Shown here: positions 26,749 through 34,848 of the stretch, piece after piece
Layout of the letters: each line of letters starts with the position of its first letter
Numbering within the stretch: the stretch's first letter is position 1
Assembly (NCBI GenBank): GCA_017525605.1
Contig: JAFXSM010000030.1
Coordinates: 124,001-188,000 of the forward strand
Length of the DNA: 64,000 nucleotides
DNA from: Treponema sp.
GTDB taxonomy: Bacteria; Spirochaetota; Spirochaetia; Treponematales; Treponemataceae
Direction of reading: 5' to 3'
Position numbers and translations under genes: made by a program
Notes under the pieces: generated by a model
What the model was told of the DNA's origin: nothing
The model's database searches: none
The model's input: only the letters and a program-made list of their open reading frames with translations

Positions 26749-27455
26749 TTTTCGTCCTCGACTGGTTTTGCGATTGCGGCGATTGCAGAGATTGCGACTG
26801 TGAGAATTATCGTTCTTGTGCCTGACGAGAGCGTTTTGATGTACGGAAGAACCGAGAACGCAAAGCTCGAAGCGAAACTTGCGATGACGATGATTTTCAT
26901 GACGAGGTTTTTTCGCATCGGCGGAATGACAATCGCAAGGAACATTCCGTAGAGCGCGACCGACAATGCGCTGACGATTCTTGCAGGAAGGTGGTTGCCT
27001 GCAAGCACGCCGAAAAACGTTCCGAGACTCCAGAGTGGGACTGCCACGAGAAATGCTCCGTACGAAAAAGATGGTCTGTATTTTTTTCGCGAGACTGCTA
27101 TTGCGAAAAGTTCGTCCGTGACTCCGAACCCGATTATGAATCTGTGAAAAAACGGTGTGCCTTCTTCGATTTTCTGGCTGAGCGCGCAGCTCATCAGAAG
27201 GTAGCGGGCGTTTACGACGAACGTGATTATCGCGACTTCGAGATACGAGACCGATGACGCGATTGCGTCGAAAAGTGCTTTTTCGCCCGCGGATGCAAGG
27301 CAGAAGAACGACGTGAAAAATCCTTCCACCGCCGTCAGATTCGCATTCTTAGCGACAATTCCGAGCGAAAACGAAACAGCAAAATACCCAAGCCCAATCG
27401 GAACTCCGGCAATTATTCCTTCAACAAAATCCGAGCGTTCTTTACTTTCCGACAT
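26745..27455 (-). CDS. azlC: Branched-chain amino acid exporter large subunit AzlC
   Basis: 236 aa, about six membrane segments. The AzlC family pattern is clear: GIIAGVPIGLGYFAVSFSLG at the start, then SAGEKALFDAIASSVSYLEVAIITFVVNARYLLMSCALSQ. It exports leucine, isoleucine, valine or analogues together with AzlD. There is no Shine-Dalgarno; TATAAT (reverse, 27469-27464) lies 8 nt before the ATG, so the mRNA is a leaderless candidate. No Lrp-type regulator is next to it. Confidence 0.9.
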   Translation of the reverse strand: MSESKERSDFVEGIIAGVPIGLGYFAVSFSLGIVAKNANLTAVEGFFTSFFCLASAGEKALFDAIASSVSYLEVAIITFVVNARYLLMSCALSQKIEEGTPFFHRFIIGFGVTDELFAIAVSRKKYRPSFSYGAFLVAVPLWSLGTFFGVLAGNHLPARIVSALSVALYGMFLAIVIPPMRKNLVMKIIVIASFASSFAFSVLPYIKTLSSGTRTIILTVAISAIAAIAKPVEDEK

Positions 27456-27500
27456 AGGAAGATATTATATTCATGGAAATTAAAAAATCTACTTTGCGCT

Positions 27501-29279
27501 TTACTTCGTCAAAAATGCGATTGCGCCGTCCCAGTTCTCAGGCGGATTTTCGATGTACTCCTCGCATCTTCCGAGCATGAGCTTTGCGGCTTTGTCGTTC
27601 GGCGAAAGTTCCACGGCTTTCTCGAAATATTCTTTTGCCAAATTCCACACGCCTTTTTTGTAGAGCGCGAAGCCTTTCTCGTACGAGTCCCTGTACTCCG
27701 CGGAAAAATCTTCGATGCTCCTGTCAACGGCGTAGATTCCGACCGCGGTTTTCTTTCCTTTGACTTTCACGTCGTCAAGGTGGCGGAAAACGAATTCGTC
27801 GCCCTCGATGTCGGCTTTCACCGCCTCGCTCACGAGAACCATTGTGCCGTAAGTTTTTGTGAGCCCTTCGAGTCGGCTTGCAAGGTTCACGTTGTCGCCG
27901 ATTACGGAATAGTCGGTTTTGTCCTGCGAGCCGATTGAGCCTACGATTACGTCTCCGTAGTGGATTCCGATTCCGATGTCGAATTTCATGCCGTCGGGAA
28001 GAACCAAATCCTCAAGCGGAACTGTCGCAAGTGCCTCGCGCATTTCGTATGCCGCGGCGACGGCTCTTCTCGTGTTGTCCTCGTAGCTCACTGGCACGCC
28101 GAATTCAGCCATAATCGCGTCTCCGATGAATTTATCCACGGTGCCTCCGTGCTTTTTTATGACGGTGCACATCGCTGTGAAATATCTGTTCAGGAATGCG
28201 ACGATTGTCTCCGGCTTGTTCTTCTCGCTGATGTTCGTGAACGAGCGGATGTCCGAAAAGAGAATCGCGACCTCGCGCTTTTCTCCGACACCGACTTTGT
28301 CCTGCTTTTCCGCGCCCGAAACAAGCTCGTCGATAATCTGCTCCGGAACGAAACGGCTGAACGCTTTTCGGATGTTCTTCTCGAATTTCATTTTTTTTCG
28401 GAAGACGACTGCGGTTTTCAATAATATGCTCAATGTCCGGACCGAATACGCAAACAAATCCATCTGCCTTGTCGTGAAAGCACCGCTTCTGACGACGTGG
28501 ACTGTGCCGAATTTCTTCCCGTCCTCGTCCTTTATCGAAAAAAGGTGATATGCGGAAAGCGGCAGATCCTCGGAATTGTATTTCTCAAGCTCGATTTTCG
28601 GCTCGACTTCTTCTGGATTTAGGTTTGCGATGCTCAGGCTCTGGAAACGTTCCTCGAAATCGGTCATGCAGACTTTCAGAAAATCATTTTTCTGTTCCTC
28701 GCTGAAATTTTTTGCGGCAATGTAATACCCCATCACTTCGTCATCGGTGTTCAGGAAAAATGATGCCGCAGGAAGCTCGCAGATTTCTGCAAGCAAACTC
28801 AGATAAGACGAAGCGATTTTCGGAATCGACTCAAGGTTCATAATCATCGAAAGGATTCTTTCGGTTATCGCTGCCTTCACGATGTCGTTCTTTTCCGGTT
28901 CTGCAAGCTGCGTGCCTTTTTTTGCGCACAGCGATTCCATGTCTTTTAGGATTGAGTCCGGTGTCAGATTGATGAACGCATCCGCCCCGCAGTCAACTTT
29001 GAACTCGTTGGAGAACAGGAAGTCGCTCGTGGCATACACTCCGACCGGAATATTCTTGAACCGCGCCACGCTCTTCACAAGGCGGCAGAATTCGACGCAG
29101 GAAGGATTCATGTTGCGCGCATTCACGAGAATCGCATCTGGAAGGGAATTGTAAACCGTGACGAGAAAGCGGATTCCGTTCGTGTCAAAATTAAGCTCAA
29201 AATCGCTCTTCTTCGTCTTTTCCGCAAAAACCGACTGCAAAGTCACGGACGGCTCTAATATCAAAATCTTATGGCTCAT
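27501..29279 (-). CDS. Class III adenylate/guanylate cyclase with pseudo-receiver, GAF-like and TPR parts
   Basis: 592 aa. Residues ~1-115 look like a receiver domain (KILILEPSVTLQ) but the phosphoacceptor Asp is replaced by Asn53 (ILVNARNM). ~150-300 is a GAF-like module ending FGTVHVVRSGAFT. ~340-520 is a class III cyclase: metal-binding Asp in ILFSDIRSF and in KFIGDAIMAEFG, the DYSVIGDNVNLASRLEG segment with the transition-state Asn and Arg, all intact, so it should be active; ATP is the likelier substrate. The last ~70 residues form a TPR-like helix pair. It overlaps the upstream CheA-like gene by 4 nt (ATGA) and is the last gene of the chemosensory operon, making a cyclic nucleotide the probable output. 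Confidence 0.88.
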   Translation of the reverse strand: MSHKILILEPSVTLQSVFAEKTKKSDFELNFDTNGIRFLVTVYNSLPDAILVNARNMNPSCVEFCRLVKSVARFKNIPVGVYATSDFLFSNEFKVDCGADAFINLTPDSILKDMESLCAKKGTQLAEPEKNDIVKAAITERILSMIMNLESIPKIASSYLSLLAEICELPAASFFLNTDDEVMGYYIAAKNFSEEQKNDFLKVCMTDFEERFQSLSIANLNPEEVEPKIELEKYNSEDLPLSAYHLFSIKDEDGKKFGTVHVVRSGAFTTRQMDLFAYSVRTLSILLKTAVVFRKKMKFEKNIRKAFSRFVPEQIIDELVSGAEKQDKVGVGEKREVAILFSDIRSFTNISEKNKPETIVAFLNRYFTAMCTVIKKHGGTVDKFIGDAIMAEFGVPVSYEDNTRRAVAAAYEMREALATVPLEDLVLPDGMKFDIGIGIHYGDVIVGSIGSQDKTDYSVIGDNVNLASRLEGLTKTYGTMVLVSEAVKADIEGDEFVFRHLDDVKVKGKKTAVGIYAVDRSIEDFSAEYRDSYEKGFALYKKGVWNLAKEYFEKAVELSPNDKAAKLMLGRCEEYIENPPENWDGAIAFLTK

Positions 29280-30865
29280 TGAATCACTTCCTTTATTTTC
29301 TGAATCAAATCATCGCGCTTGAAATCACTCTTGGCGATAAAAACATCTGCTTTCGGAATTTCCATGTTCGAGACGGCAATCACGGGCACTTTCGCGTAAT
29401 TTTCCATTCGGCGAACGTTGTCTAAGAATATTTCGCCGTCCATTCGCGGCATTTCGTCGTCGCAGAGAATCAGATCGAACTGCGTTTCCTTGATTTTCGA
29501 CATTGCCTCGATTCCGTCCGCTGCTTCCTCGACCAAAAATCCGTTGCCCTCAAGAATCGTGTGCTCAATCAGCCTAGTCGTCTCCGAATCTTCCACGATG
29601 AGAACCCGGTTGACGTGCTTTTTCACCATCGACTCGAATTTCTTCACATCGTAAGGGCGCATCGCGCGGAATTTTTTCAGGATTTCGGGAATGTGCAGAA
29701 TCGGAATCATGTCGTATTTTTCGTCGAATGCAAGTCCTTTGAGAATCGGGAAATGCTCGAACACGGGCGGCATCGGCTTCTGAATCAGCGAGACGAATTT
29801 GTGAATTGAATCCACGATGATGCCGATTTTTTGCGACTGGTAGCTTACTATGATGATTGAGTCCGTTACGGAACGCTCGTGCAGTGCCGTTCCCGGAAGA
29901 AGCGAGCCGAGCGAATAGATTGGGATTTCCTCGCGGTTACGCTCGCTGCCCGATTCGTTTTCCTGAATGTAGACAAGGAATTTCTGGTTCTGCTTCTCCT
30001 CGTAATTCAGCGGGCTTTCTGTCACAACGTCGTCAACGAATTCCGAAGGGATGAGATATTTCCGCCCGTTTGAAAAGACAAAGAACCCCTGAAAATCCTG
30101 GTGCTGTGCCAAAAACGCGTCGTCCTGGATAAAGCTCATGAGCTGGTCGTGCGAGAGAAGGAGCGAGCTCTGCAAATTCTGCGAGTCGATTGCAATCTGC
30201 TTGTAGGAATCCCGTGCAGTCCTCATGTCTCCGTCACGGATCGCGTTTTTGAGAATCTCAACCTGATTCATGATGATGTAGGATCTTGCAATCATCTCCT
30301 CGTGCGCGTTCACGAGCTGCCCGAGCTTTGAGGACTGGACGTTCACGATGCTGTCTTTTTCTTCGCCTTCCGTGTCCGTCTGCTGGATGAAAGACAAATT
30401 CGCCTTTTCCTCGCCTAAATATTCGGAATTGAAAATCTCGCCGACCTCGGCTTTGTCGAGGTACAGAAGGTACTGCCTGATTTCTGTTTCAAAAAGCTCC
30501 TCGAATTCGCCTTTCTCGATTAAGATACACATCTCGGCGATTTTTGCGGAGACTTTCTCAAGAAGAACCATGAGGTTTTCGTTGAGCACAATCTTCTCGT
30601 CAAGGATTGCCTTGTAAAGATTCTCGACGGCTATGAGCATCTTGTAGACTGGCGTGAATCCGAGAATCCGCGAATTGTCTTTTGTGACGCTAAGTACACG
30701 CAGGATTTCGCGTGCAAAATTCGGTTTTTCCTTGAGGGCTTTCACGAGCCACCGCGTTTCAGAAAGATAGTTCCTGATTACGGCCGAGGATTCGCTTATG
30801 AGCGGAAGATGCGTCTTTGGCGAAGGGAAAATTTGCACTGTGGATTTTGTCTTTTCTTCTGTCAT
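29276..30865 (-). CDS. CheA-like scaffold without kinase domain (degenerate Hpt, P3-like, CheW-like, receiver)
   Basis: 529 aa. The order follows CheA with the ATPase removed. Residues ~30-120 align with the P1/Hpt domain (ILRVLSVTKDNSRILGF versus the usual LFRxxHTIKGxAxxLGF) but the phosphorylated His is Ser59. Residues ~173-245 match the P3 dimerisation helices (VNVQSSKLGQLVNAHEEMI). No N, G1, F or G2 box of a HATPase is found. Residues ~258-395 are a CheW/P5-like domain and ~412-529 an intact receiver (EDS, phosphoacceptor Asp469 in LCDDEMP, Lys512). It cannot phosphorylate itself. It overlaps cheR and the cyclase gene by 4 nt each, so production is coupled. A CheV-type name would fit the CheW-receiver half only. 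Likely a receptor-bound adaptor. Confidence 0.8.
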   Translation of the reverse strand: MTEEKTKSTVQIFPSPKTHLPLISESSAVIRNYLSETRWLVKALKEKPNFAREILRVLSVTKDNSRILGFTPVYKMLIAVENLYKAILDEKIVLNENLMVLLEKVSAKIAEMCILIEKGEFEELFETEIRQYLLYLDKAEVGEIFNSEYLGEEKANLSFIQQTDTEGEEKDSIVNVQSSKLGQLVNAHEEMIARSYIIMNQVEILKNAIRDGDMRTARDSYKQIAIDSQNLQSSLLLSHDQLMSFIQDDAFLAQHQDFQGFFVFSNGRKYLIPSEFVDDVVTESPLNYEEKQNQKFLVYIQENESGSERNREEIPIYSLGSLLPGTALHERSVTDSIIIVSYQSQKIGIIVDSIHKFVSLIQKPMPPVFEHFPILKGLAFDEKYDMIPILHIPEILKKFRAMRPYDVKKFESMVKKHVNRVLIVEDSETTRLIEHTILEGNGFLVEEAADGIEAMSKIKETQFDLILCDDEMPRMDGEIFLDNVRRMENYAKVPVIAVSNMEIPKADVFIAKSDFKRDDLIQKIKEVIQ

Positions 30866-31671
30866 ACTTTCTTAAAATAAAACACCTTGCCGTCGCAGAA
30901 TTTTTTCAGGTTCTTCGGAAGAATCGAAGCGTCAATCGAAGGAAGCTCGCTCATCGAAACGAAAAGATAGCCGCCGTCCGAAAGGCTCTCGTTCACTATT
31001 TTCGTGAGAATCTGCTTTTTCATCTCGGTCGTGAAGTAGATGAACACATTGCGGATAAAAATCACGTTCACGCCGCGCGGAAAATTCTCTGCCACAAGCG
31101 AAAGGTTTATCTGCCGCCTGTCAATCTGCTTGCAAATCTCTTCTGGAAAAGAAACTGATTTGTCGGCTTTTATGTATTTCGCAAGGAGATGGTGGAATTT
31201 CACCCCGTCCACCTGCTTCACTGAATTCGGCGTGTATTCTCCTTTCGCGCACTTCTCAAGGACTTTTGTGTTGATGTCGCTCGCGACGCACTCTGTTTTC
31301 ATGCCGAGCGACTGTGCAAGAAGCAAAAGCGAATAGATTTCCTCCCCGCTCGAAGATGCCGCGCTCCAGATTCTCACCGGCTTCGTTCCAAGTTTCGCGC
31401 GGAGTTCAGGGAAGATTTTGTCCTTTAAAAATGTGAACTGCGATTCCTCGCGGAAAAAATAAGTCTCGTTCACCGTCGCTGCATTCAGAAGCGTGCAAAG
31501 CTCCTCTTTGTTGAGCCTGAGATATGCGGAGTAGGGAAGAGCGCCCAAATCGACTTCTTTCTTGCGCTTTTCGATAAAGTTCATGATGCCGACTTTGTGG
31601 CTCTCCCGCGGAACAATCCCGGTCTGCTTCGTTATAATCGATATTATTTCGCTGAATTCTCTGTCGTCCAT
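30862..31671 (-). CDS. cheR: Chemoreceptor methyltransferase CheR
   Basis: 269 aa. Typical CheR: small N-terminal helical domain, then the signature NETYFFREESQF, SAM-binding IWSAASSSGEEIYSLLLLA, CVASDINTKVL, and IFIRNVFIYF near the C-terminus. It transfers methyl groups from SAM to receptor glutamates. It sits in the chemosensory operon and presumably serves the adjacent divergent receptor; a second CheR is encoded at 50883. No C-terminal pentapeptide-binding tail is evident. It overlaps the CheA-like gene by 4 nt; the 91-nt gap to cheB holds a triple repeat. Confidence 0.93.
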   Translation of the reverse strand: MDDREFSEIISIITKQTGIVPRESHKVGIMNFIEKRKKEVDLGALPYSAYLRLNKEELCTLLNAATVNETYFFREESQFTFLKDKIFPELRAKLGTKPVRIWSAASSSGEEIYSLLLLAQSLGMKTECVASDINTKVLEKCAKGEYTPNSVKQVDGVKFHHLLAKYIKADKSVSFPEEICKQIDRRQINLSLVAENFPRGVNVIFIRNVFIYFTTEMKKQILTKIVNESLSDGGYLFVSMSELPSIDASILPKNLKKFCDGKVFYFKKV

Positions 31672-31694
31672 AAAAAATCCTCTCAGCTCTTTCG

Positions 31695-31751
31695 TTCATT
31701 GTGCGTATCTGCGTCCATTGAGCGTAGTCGTGTTCATTGAGCGTAGCCGAA
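31695..31751. repeat. Three tandem 19-nt repeats between cheB and cheR
   Basis: Units 31695-31713, 31714-31732 and 31733-31751 share the pattern T(T/C)CATTG(A/T)GCGTA. The third, extended by 5 nt as ATTGAGCGTAGCCGAAATG, matches 18 of 19 bases with a copy at 39350-39368, so it is a dispersed short repeat. Confidence 0.7.
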
Positions 31752-31762
31752 ATGAGAAAATC

Positions 31763-32482
31763 TCACTTGACCAGCTTCAGAATCGTCGGTGCAACTTCTC
31801 CCCTCGGAAGAACTTTGCTCGCCGCGTCCATTGCGATTGCTGCGGCCGGCATTCCGAACACCTTGCATGTCGATTTGTCCTCGCAGATTGTGTATCCGCC
31901 CGCGCCCACTATTTCCTTGCAGCCTTCCGCCCCGTCCGCTCCCATGCCTGTCATAAGAATCGCAAGGCATTCCGTTTTGTAGAATTTCGCTGCCGAGCGG
32001 AAAAGCTTGTTCACTGCAGGCCGCAAGAATCGCTCTGGCGGCTCGTCGGAAAGATGCATTACGGGAAGCCCGTTTTTTATGCGGTCGATGACGAGGTGCT
32101 TTTCTGCAGGGGCGAGATACGCGTGTCCCGGCTGCGCGACTTCTCCGTCCTTTGCGAGCGTGACAGGGATGTTCGGGCAGGTGTCGCTGAACCATTTCGC
32201 CATTTTCTCGTCCGCGCCCACATCGAGATGCTGCGCGTACAATACCGGAAGCGGAAAGTTCTCGCCCAATCCCTGAAGGACTGTCTGAACTGCGCTCGGC
32301 CCGCCGGTCGAAGCTCCGATGCAGAGAATTGTGAATTTCCTGCCGCTCGGAAGATCGTCTTTTTTCTCTGCCGGCGAATTTTCCGCTTTCTGGCGCGTTT
32401 CTGCATGACGGCTGAATTTGCTCGTTACGATTCCATGCGACTGCTTCAATTCCGCAAGCAGATTCTTTATTTTGTCGCTCAT
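31763..32482 (-). CDS. cheB: CheB-type methylesterase without receiver domain
   Basis: 239 aa. Only the methylesterase domain is present, after a ~50-residue hydrophilic leader; the regulatory receiver of normal CheB is missing. The catalytic triad is intact: Ser in CIGASTGGPSA, His in YAQHLDVG and Asp in MTGMGADGAEG. It removes methyl or amide groups from receptor glutamates. Without a receiver its activity would not be controlled by phosphorylation, in keeping with the kinase-less CheA-like protein of the same operon. A run of eight G (minus strand) forms the ribosome-binding region 7 nt before the ATG. Confidence 0.9.
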   Translation of the reverse strand: MSDKIKNLLAELKQSHGIVTSKFSRHAETRQKAENSPAEKKDDLPSGRKFTILCIGASTGGPSAVQTVLQGLGENFPLPVLYAQHLDVGADEKMAKWFSDTCPNIPVTLAKDGEVAQPGHAYLAPAEKHLVIDRIKNGLPVMHLSDEPPERFLRPAVNKLFRSAAKFYKTECLAILMTGMGADGAEGCKEIVGAGGYTICEDKSTCKVFGMPAAAIAMDAASKVLPRGEVAPTILKLVK

Positions 32483-32489
32483 GTTCTGT

Positions 32490-32497
32490 CCCCCCCC
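32490..32497 (-). repeat. G8 homopolymer in the ribosome-binding region of cheB
   Basis: Eight C on the plus strand (eight G in the mRNA) lie between the cheW stop and the cheB ATG, in the place of a Shine-Dalgarno. Length changes here would alter cheB translation. Confidence 0.6.
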
Positions 32498-32505
32498 TAA
32501 GCTAC

Positions 32506-32997
32506 TTAGTCTTCGTCTTCACGCAAATCTTGTTTCATTCTGTTTTCGATGAAATCCGCATCGAAAAACGGGATTATGTTCATCTTGTAGCGGATTCCGT
32601 TGACTCGAATGTCCTGTTCCTCCGGCTCAAAGAACATCTCGATATTCGATATGTGAATCGCAAAGTTGTCGTCCTTCCGCTTGAAGACGAGCACGGTGCC
32701 GCCCTTGATTTCGCTTTTTTCCTCGCCGTTCATCTTGAGCGTGTTCACAACGGTGAATGGCGTTCCGTGGCAGTTCACCACGCCCTCGATGTAATCGGGC
32801 ACGAACGGAAGCGGATGAATCCTTGCCGAATGTATGATTTCCTTGACGAACAAAGTTTTTATCGCAAAAAAACTCTCTCCGACAGAAAAAATCAGATACA
32901 TCAGGTTTTCGTCCTGCACCTCGTAAAGCTCGTTTATCTCAGCGTCGTCGGGATTTTCCTTTGCAACGCCTTCAATCTCATTCTTCGTTGTTTGCAT
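32506..32997 (-). CDS. cheW: CheW coupling protein
   Basis: 163 aa. A ~30-residue acidic leader precedes a CheW domain (YLIFSVGESFFAIKTLFVKEII, PFVPDYIEGVVNCHGTPFTVVN). CheW links receptors to CheA; here the partners are the divergent receptor just upstream and the CheW-like part of the CheA-like scaffold. The gene begins inside the 3' end of the receptor gene (20-nt overlap) with GAGGAG before the ATG. The NCHG motif replaces the more common NLRG, a divergence in the Arg important for binding standard receptors. Confidence 0.88.
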   Translation of the reverse strand: MQTTKNEIEGVAKENPDDAEINELYEVQDENLMYLIFSVGESFFAIKTLFVKEIIHSARIHPLPFVPDYIEGVVNCHGTPFTVVNTLKMNGEEKSEIKGGTVLVFKRKDDNFAIHISNIEMFFEPEEQDIRVNGIRYKMNIIPFFDADFIENRMKQDLREDED

Positions 32998-34525
32998 TGT
33001 TCAACTCCTCGCTGATTTTCCGCACGTTCTCCGCCGCGTTCGAGATGTTGTCGGTCGCGACCGAGAAATTCTCAACGCCCGACGCAATTTCCTTAATCGC
33101 GATGAGAATCTGCTCGCTCGCGCTTGCCTGCTGCTGGATGATGTCCGAAATGTCGTCCGCGCTTTTTGCGGTGATTTCTGCCGACTTTTTGATGTTCTTG
33201 AATTTCTCGTCCAGTCCGCGCGCGTTCTCATAGCCAAGATTGATTTTTGCGGTGCTGCTTTCGGAAGCGAGGATGAGCGAGTCCGAAGAATGCTGCACTT
33301 CCGTGATTTTCTCTTTGATTTCTCGTGTTCCGTCGATGATTCCGTCCGAAAGCCTTCTGATTTCGTTCGCGACGATTCTGAACGATTTTCCCGCTTCTCC
33401 TGCCGTGCTCGCCTCAAGTTCCGCATTGAACGCGATGATTTTCGCCTGATCCGCGACGTTGTTGATGAGCGACACGATGTCCCAGATGCTCTCGATTTTC
33501 TCGCTCAGGATTTTGATTCCCTGAATCGTTCCCTGGTTCGCGTCGAAAATCTCATGCAGCTGCTTCACGTTCAGGTCGAGCTGTGCAACGCCGTCGATTA
33601 CGTCGGACGAAGTGTTGTTCGCGACGTTCGAAACGTCCTTTATTTTGATTGAGATGTTTTCCGAAAGGTCGTTCGTGTCTTCCATCGTGGCGACGATCTC
33701 TTTTACAGCCGCCGCAGAATCCTGGCTCGTCGCCGCAGTTTCCTTTGCGGAGACAACGAGGTTCTGCGCCTCCTCAAAAAGATTCGCGCTGATTCTGTGC
33801 TCCTTTTCCTGCGAGGCGTGAATCTGTTCCATGTTGTCACGAATCTGCGTCATAAGGGCTTTCAGTTTCAGGATGATAATTATGAAGACTGTGAAGATTA
33901 TCGCGCTTATCGAAATGATTATCGTGATTCTCCGTGCAATCAGCTTGATGATGAACGAAATCTCAAAATCGCAGCCGATGAATCCGACGTTTTTTCCTTT
34001 TGAATTTTTGATTGCCTTGTATGTGCTTACAGTCCAGCCCCAGCCTTTCTGGTAAATCATTCCTGAGCTGGTCATCTCTCCTGTTTCCATCGTCTTTAAA
34101 GGCGCGTCGCTCCATGCGGCTATGTTCTCTTCCGCGCCCATCGGGGAGAACCGCTCTTTGTCGCTTGGGTCGCAGCTTCCGTCTATTATGTAGCGGTAAG
34201 TCGTGCCGGACGCGGGGCTCATGGTGAACAAATACGCGCAGCCGACGGACTGTGCCACATCGAGCATCCAGACCCGAGTCTCTTCCGCCCACTCGTCGTC
34301 CTTGTCGAGCGTTTTCGTGAGCCTTTCGAATCTGTCGCCGTCAATGTATTTCGAAACTTTCTCGACGACAGGCACCCCTTGCATTTTCGAAAACTGCTCT
34401 GCCGTTTTTATGATGCTCAGCGTGCAAATTATTGCGACAGCGACAAGTGCCACAAGAATTCCAATTGCAGGAAATGCGATGACCTTAAAATCCAGAGTCT
34501 CACTGCTTTTTCCTTTTTTTCCCAT
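32978..34525 (-). CDS. Divergent methyl-accepting chemotaxis protein
   Basis: 515 aa. Two membrane segments (residues ~14-38 and ~200-222) flank a ~160-residue extracytoplasmic sensor with conserved aromatic patches (YLFTMSPASGTTYRYIIDG), Cache-like. There is no clear HAMP domain. The signalling tip is altered: VADQAKIIAFNAELEASTAGE instead of the canonical (A/E)DQTNLLALNAAIEAARAGE, so it probably contacts its own CheW and scaffold rather than the main chemotaxis array. AGGAGC precedes the start. First intact gene of the six-gene chemosensory operon; a broken copy of a similar receptor lies 33 nt upstream. Confidence 0.92.
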   Translation of the reverse strand: MGKKGKSSETLDFKVIAFPAIGILVALVAVAIICTLSIIKTAEQFSKMQGVPVVEKVSKYIDGDRFERLTKTLDKDDEWAEETRVWMLDVAQSVGCAYLFTMSPASGTTYRYIIDGSCDPSDKERFSPMGAEENIAAWSDAPLKTMETGEMTSSGMIYQKGWGWTVSTYKAIKNSKGKNVGFIGCDFEISFIIKLIARRITIIISISAIIFTVFIIIILKLKALMTQIRDNMEQIHASQEKEHRISANLFEEAQNLVVSAKETAATSQDSAAAVKEIVATMEDTNDLSENISIKIKDVSNVANNTSSDVIDGVAQLDLNVKQLHEIFDANQGTIQGIKILSEKIESIWDIVSLINNVADQAKIIAFNAELEASTAGEAGKSFRIVANEIRRLSDGIIDGTREIKEKITEVQHSSDSLILASESSTAKINLGYENARGLDEKFKNIKKSAEITAKSADDISDIIQQQASASEQILIAIKEIASGVENFSVATDNISNAAENVRKISEELNNANNEE

Positions 34526-34558
34526 TTTGAAAGCTCCTAATCGATTTTGCTTGCGGAA

Positions 34559-34676
34559 TTAAGCCTGGCTTGCGTTGTTCAAATCCTCGCCGATTTTTTT
34601 TCGAACATTTTCCGTAAGCCCCTGAAATATTATCTGTCGCAACAGTGAAATTCTCAACACTCGACGCTGTTTCCTT
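34559..34676 (-). pseudogene. Frameshifted C-terminal remnant of a second chemoreceptor
   Basis: Read on the minus strand, one frame gives KETASSVENFTVATDNIS and, after a +1 shift at the GGGGC run, the next frame gives ENVRKKIGEDLNNASQA and a stop. These match the end of the intact receptor (KEIASGVENFSVATDNIS...ENVRKISEELNNANNEE) closely and in order. The rest of the copy is gone: upstream there is only AT-rich promoter sequence of fabD. This is the trace of a tandem receptor duplication lost by deletion. Confidence 0.8.
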
Positions 34677-34759
34677 GCATGGAAAACATTATGGAACAGG
34701 TTTTTGAATTTTGAAAGAAAAGTGTAATCAAATGTTGGAAAGTCTGCTTCGGCGACTAT

Positions 34760-34787
34760 TTGCAAACCTTCGTTTTTTCTATATATT
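34760..34787 (+). promoter_or_regulatory. Promoter of fabD
   Basis: TTGCAA (34760-34765), 16-nt spacer, TATATT (34782-34787). Predicted start near 34794, just before the palindromic operator. Confidence 0.55.
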
Positions 34788-34800
34788 GAATTTTTGAAAA

Positions 34801-34823
34801 TGACATTTTTTCACTTTTTGTCA
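34801..34823 (+). promoter_or_regulatory. 23-bp palindromic operator upstream of fabD
   Basis: TGACA-N13-TGTCA with a T-rich centre. An almost identical 23-bp element of the same length lies upstream of fabF (37553-37575). Both sit 13-15 nt after the predicted -10 box, a position suited to repression. Confidence 0.65.
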
Positions 34824-34848
34824 AAATAAGATTTTTAGGAGATTAAAA

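Noticed and set aside
27501-34525. Reading the cluster as the main flagellar chemotaxis operon
   Set aside because: No CheA kinase, CheY or CheX is present; receptor tip, CheW and CheB are divergent, while a canonical receptor and cheR-cheB pair occur elsewhere in the window.
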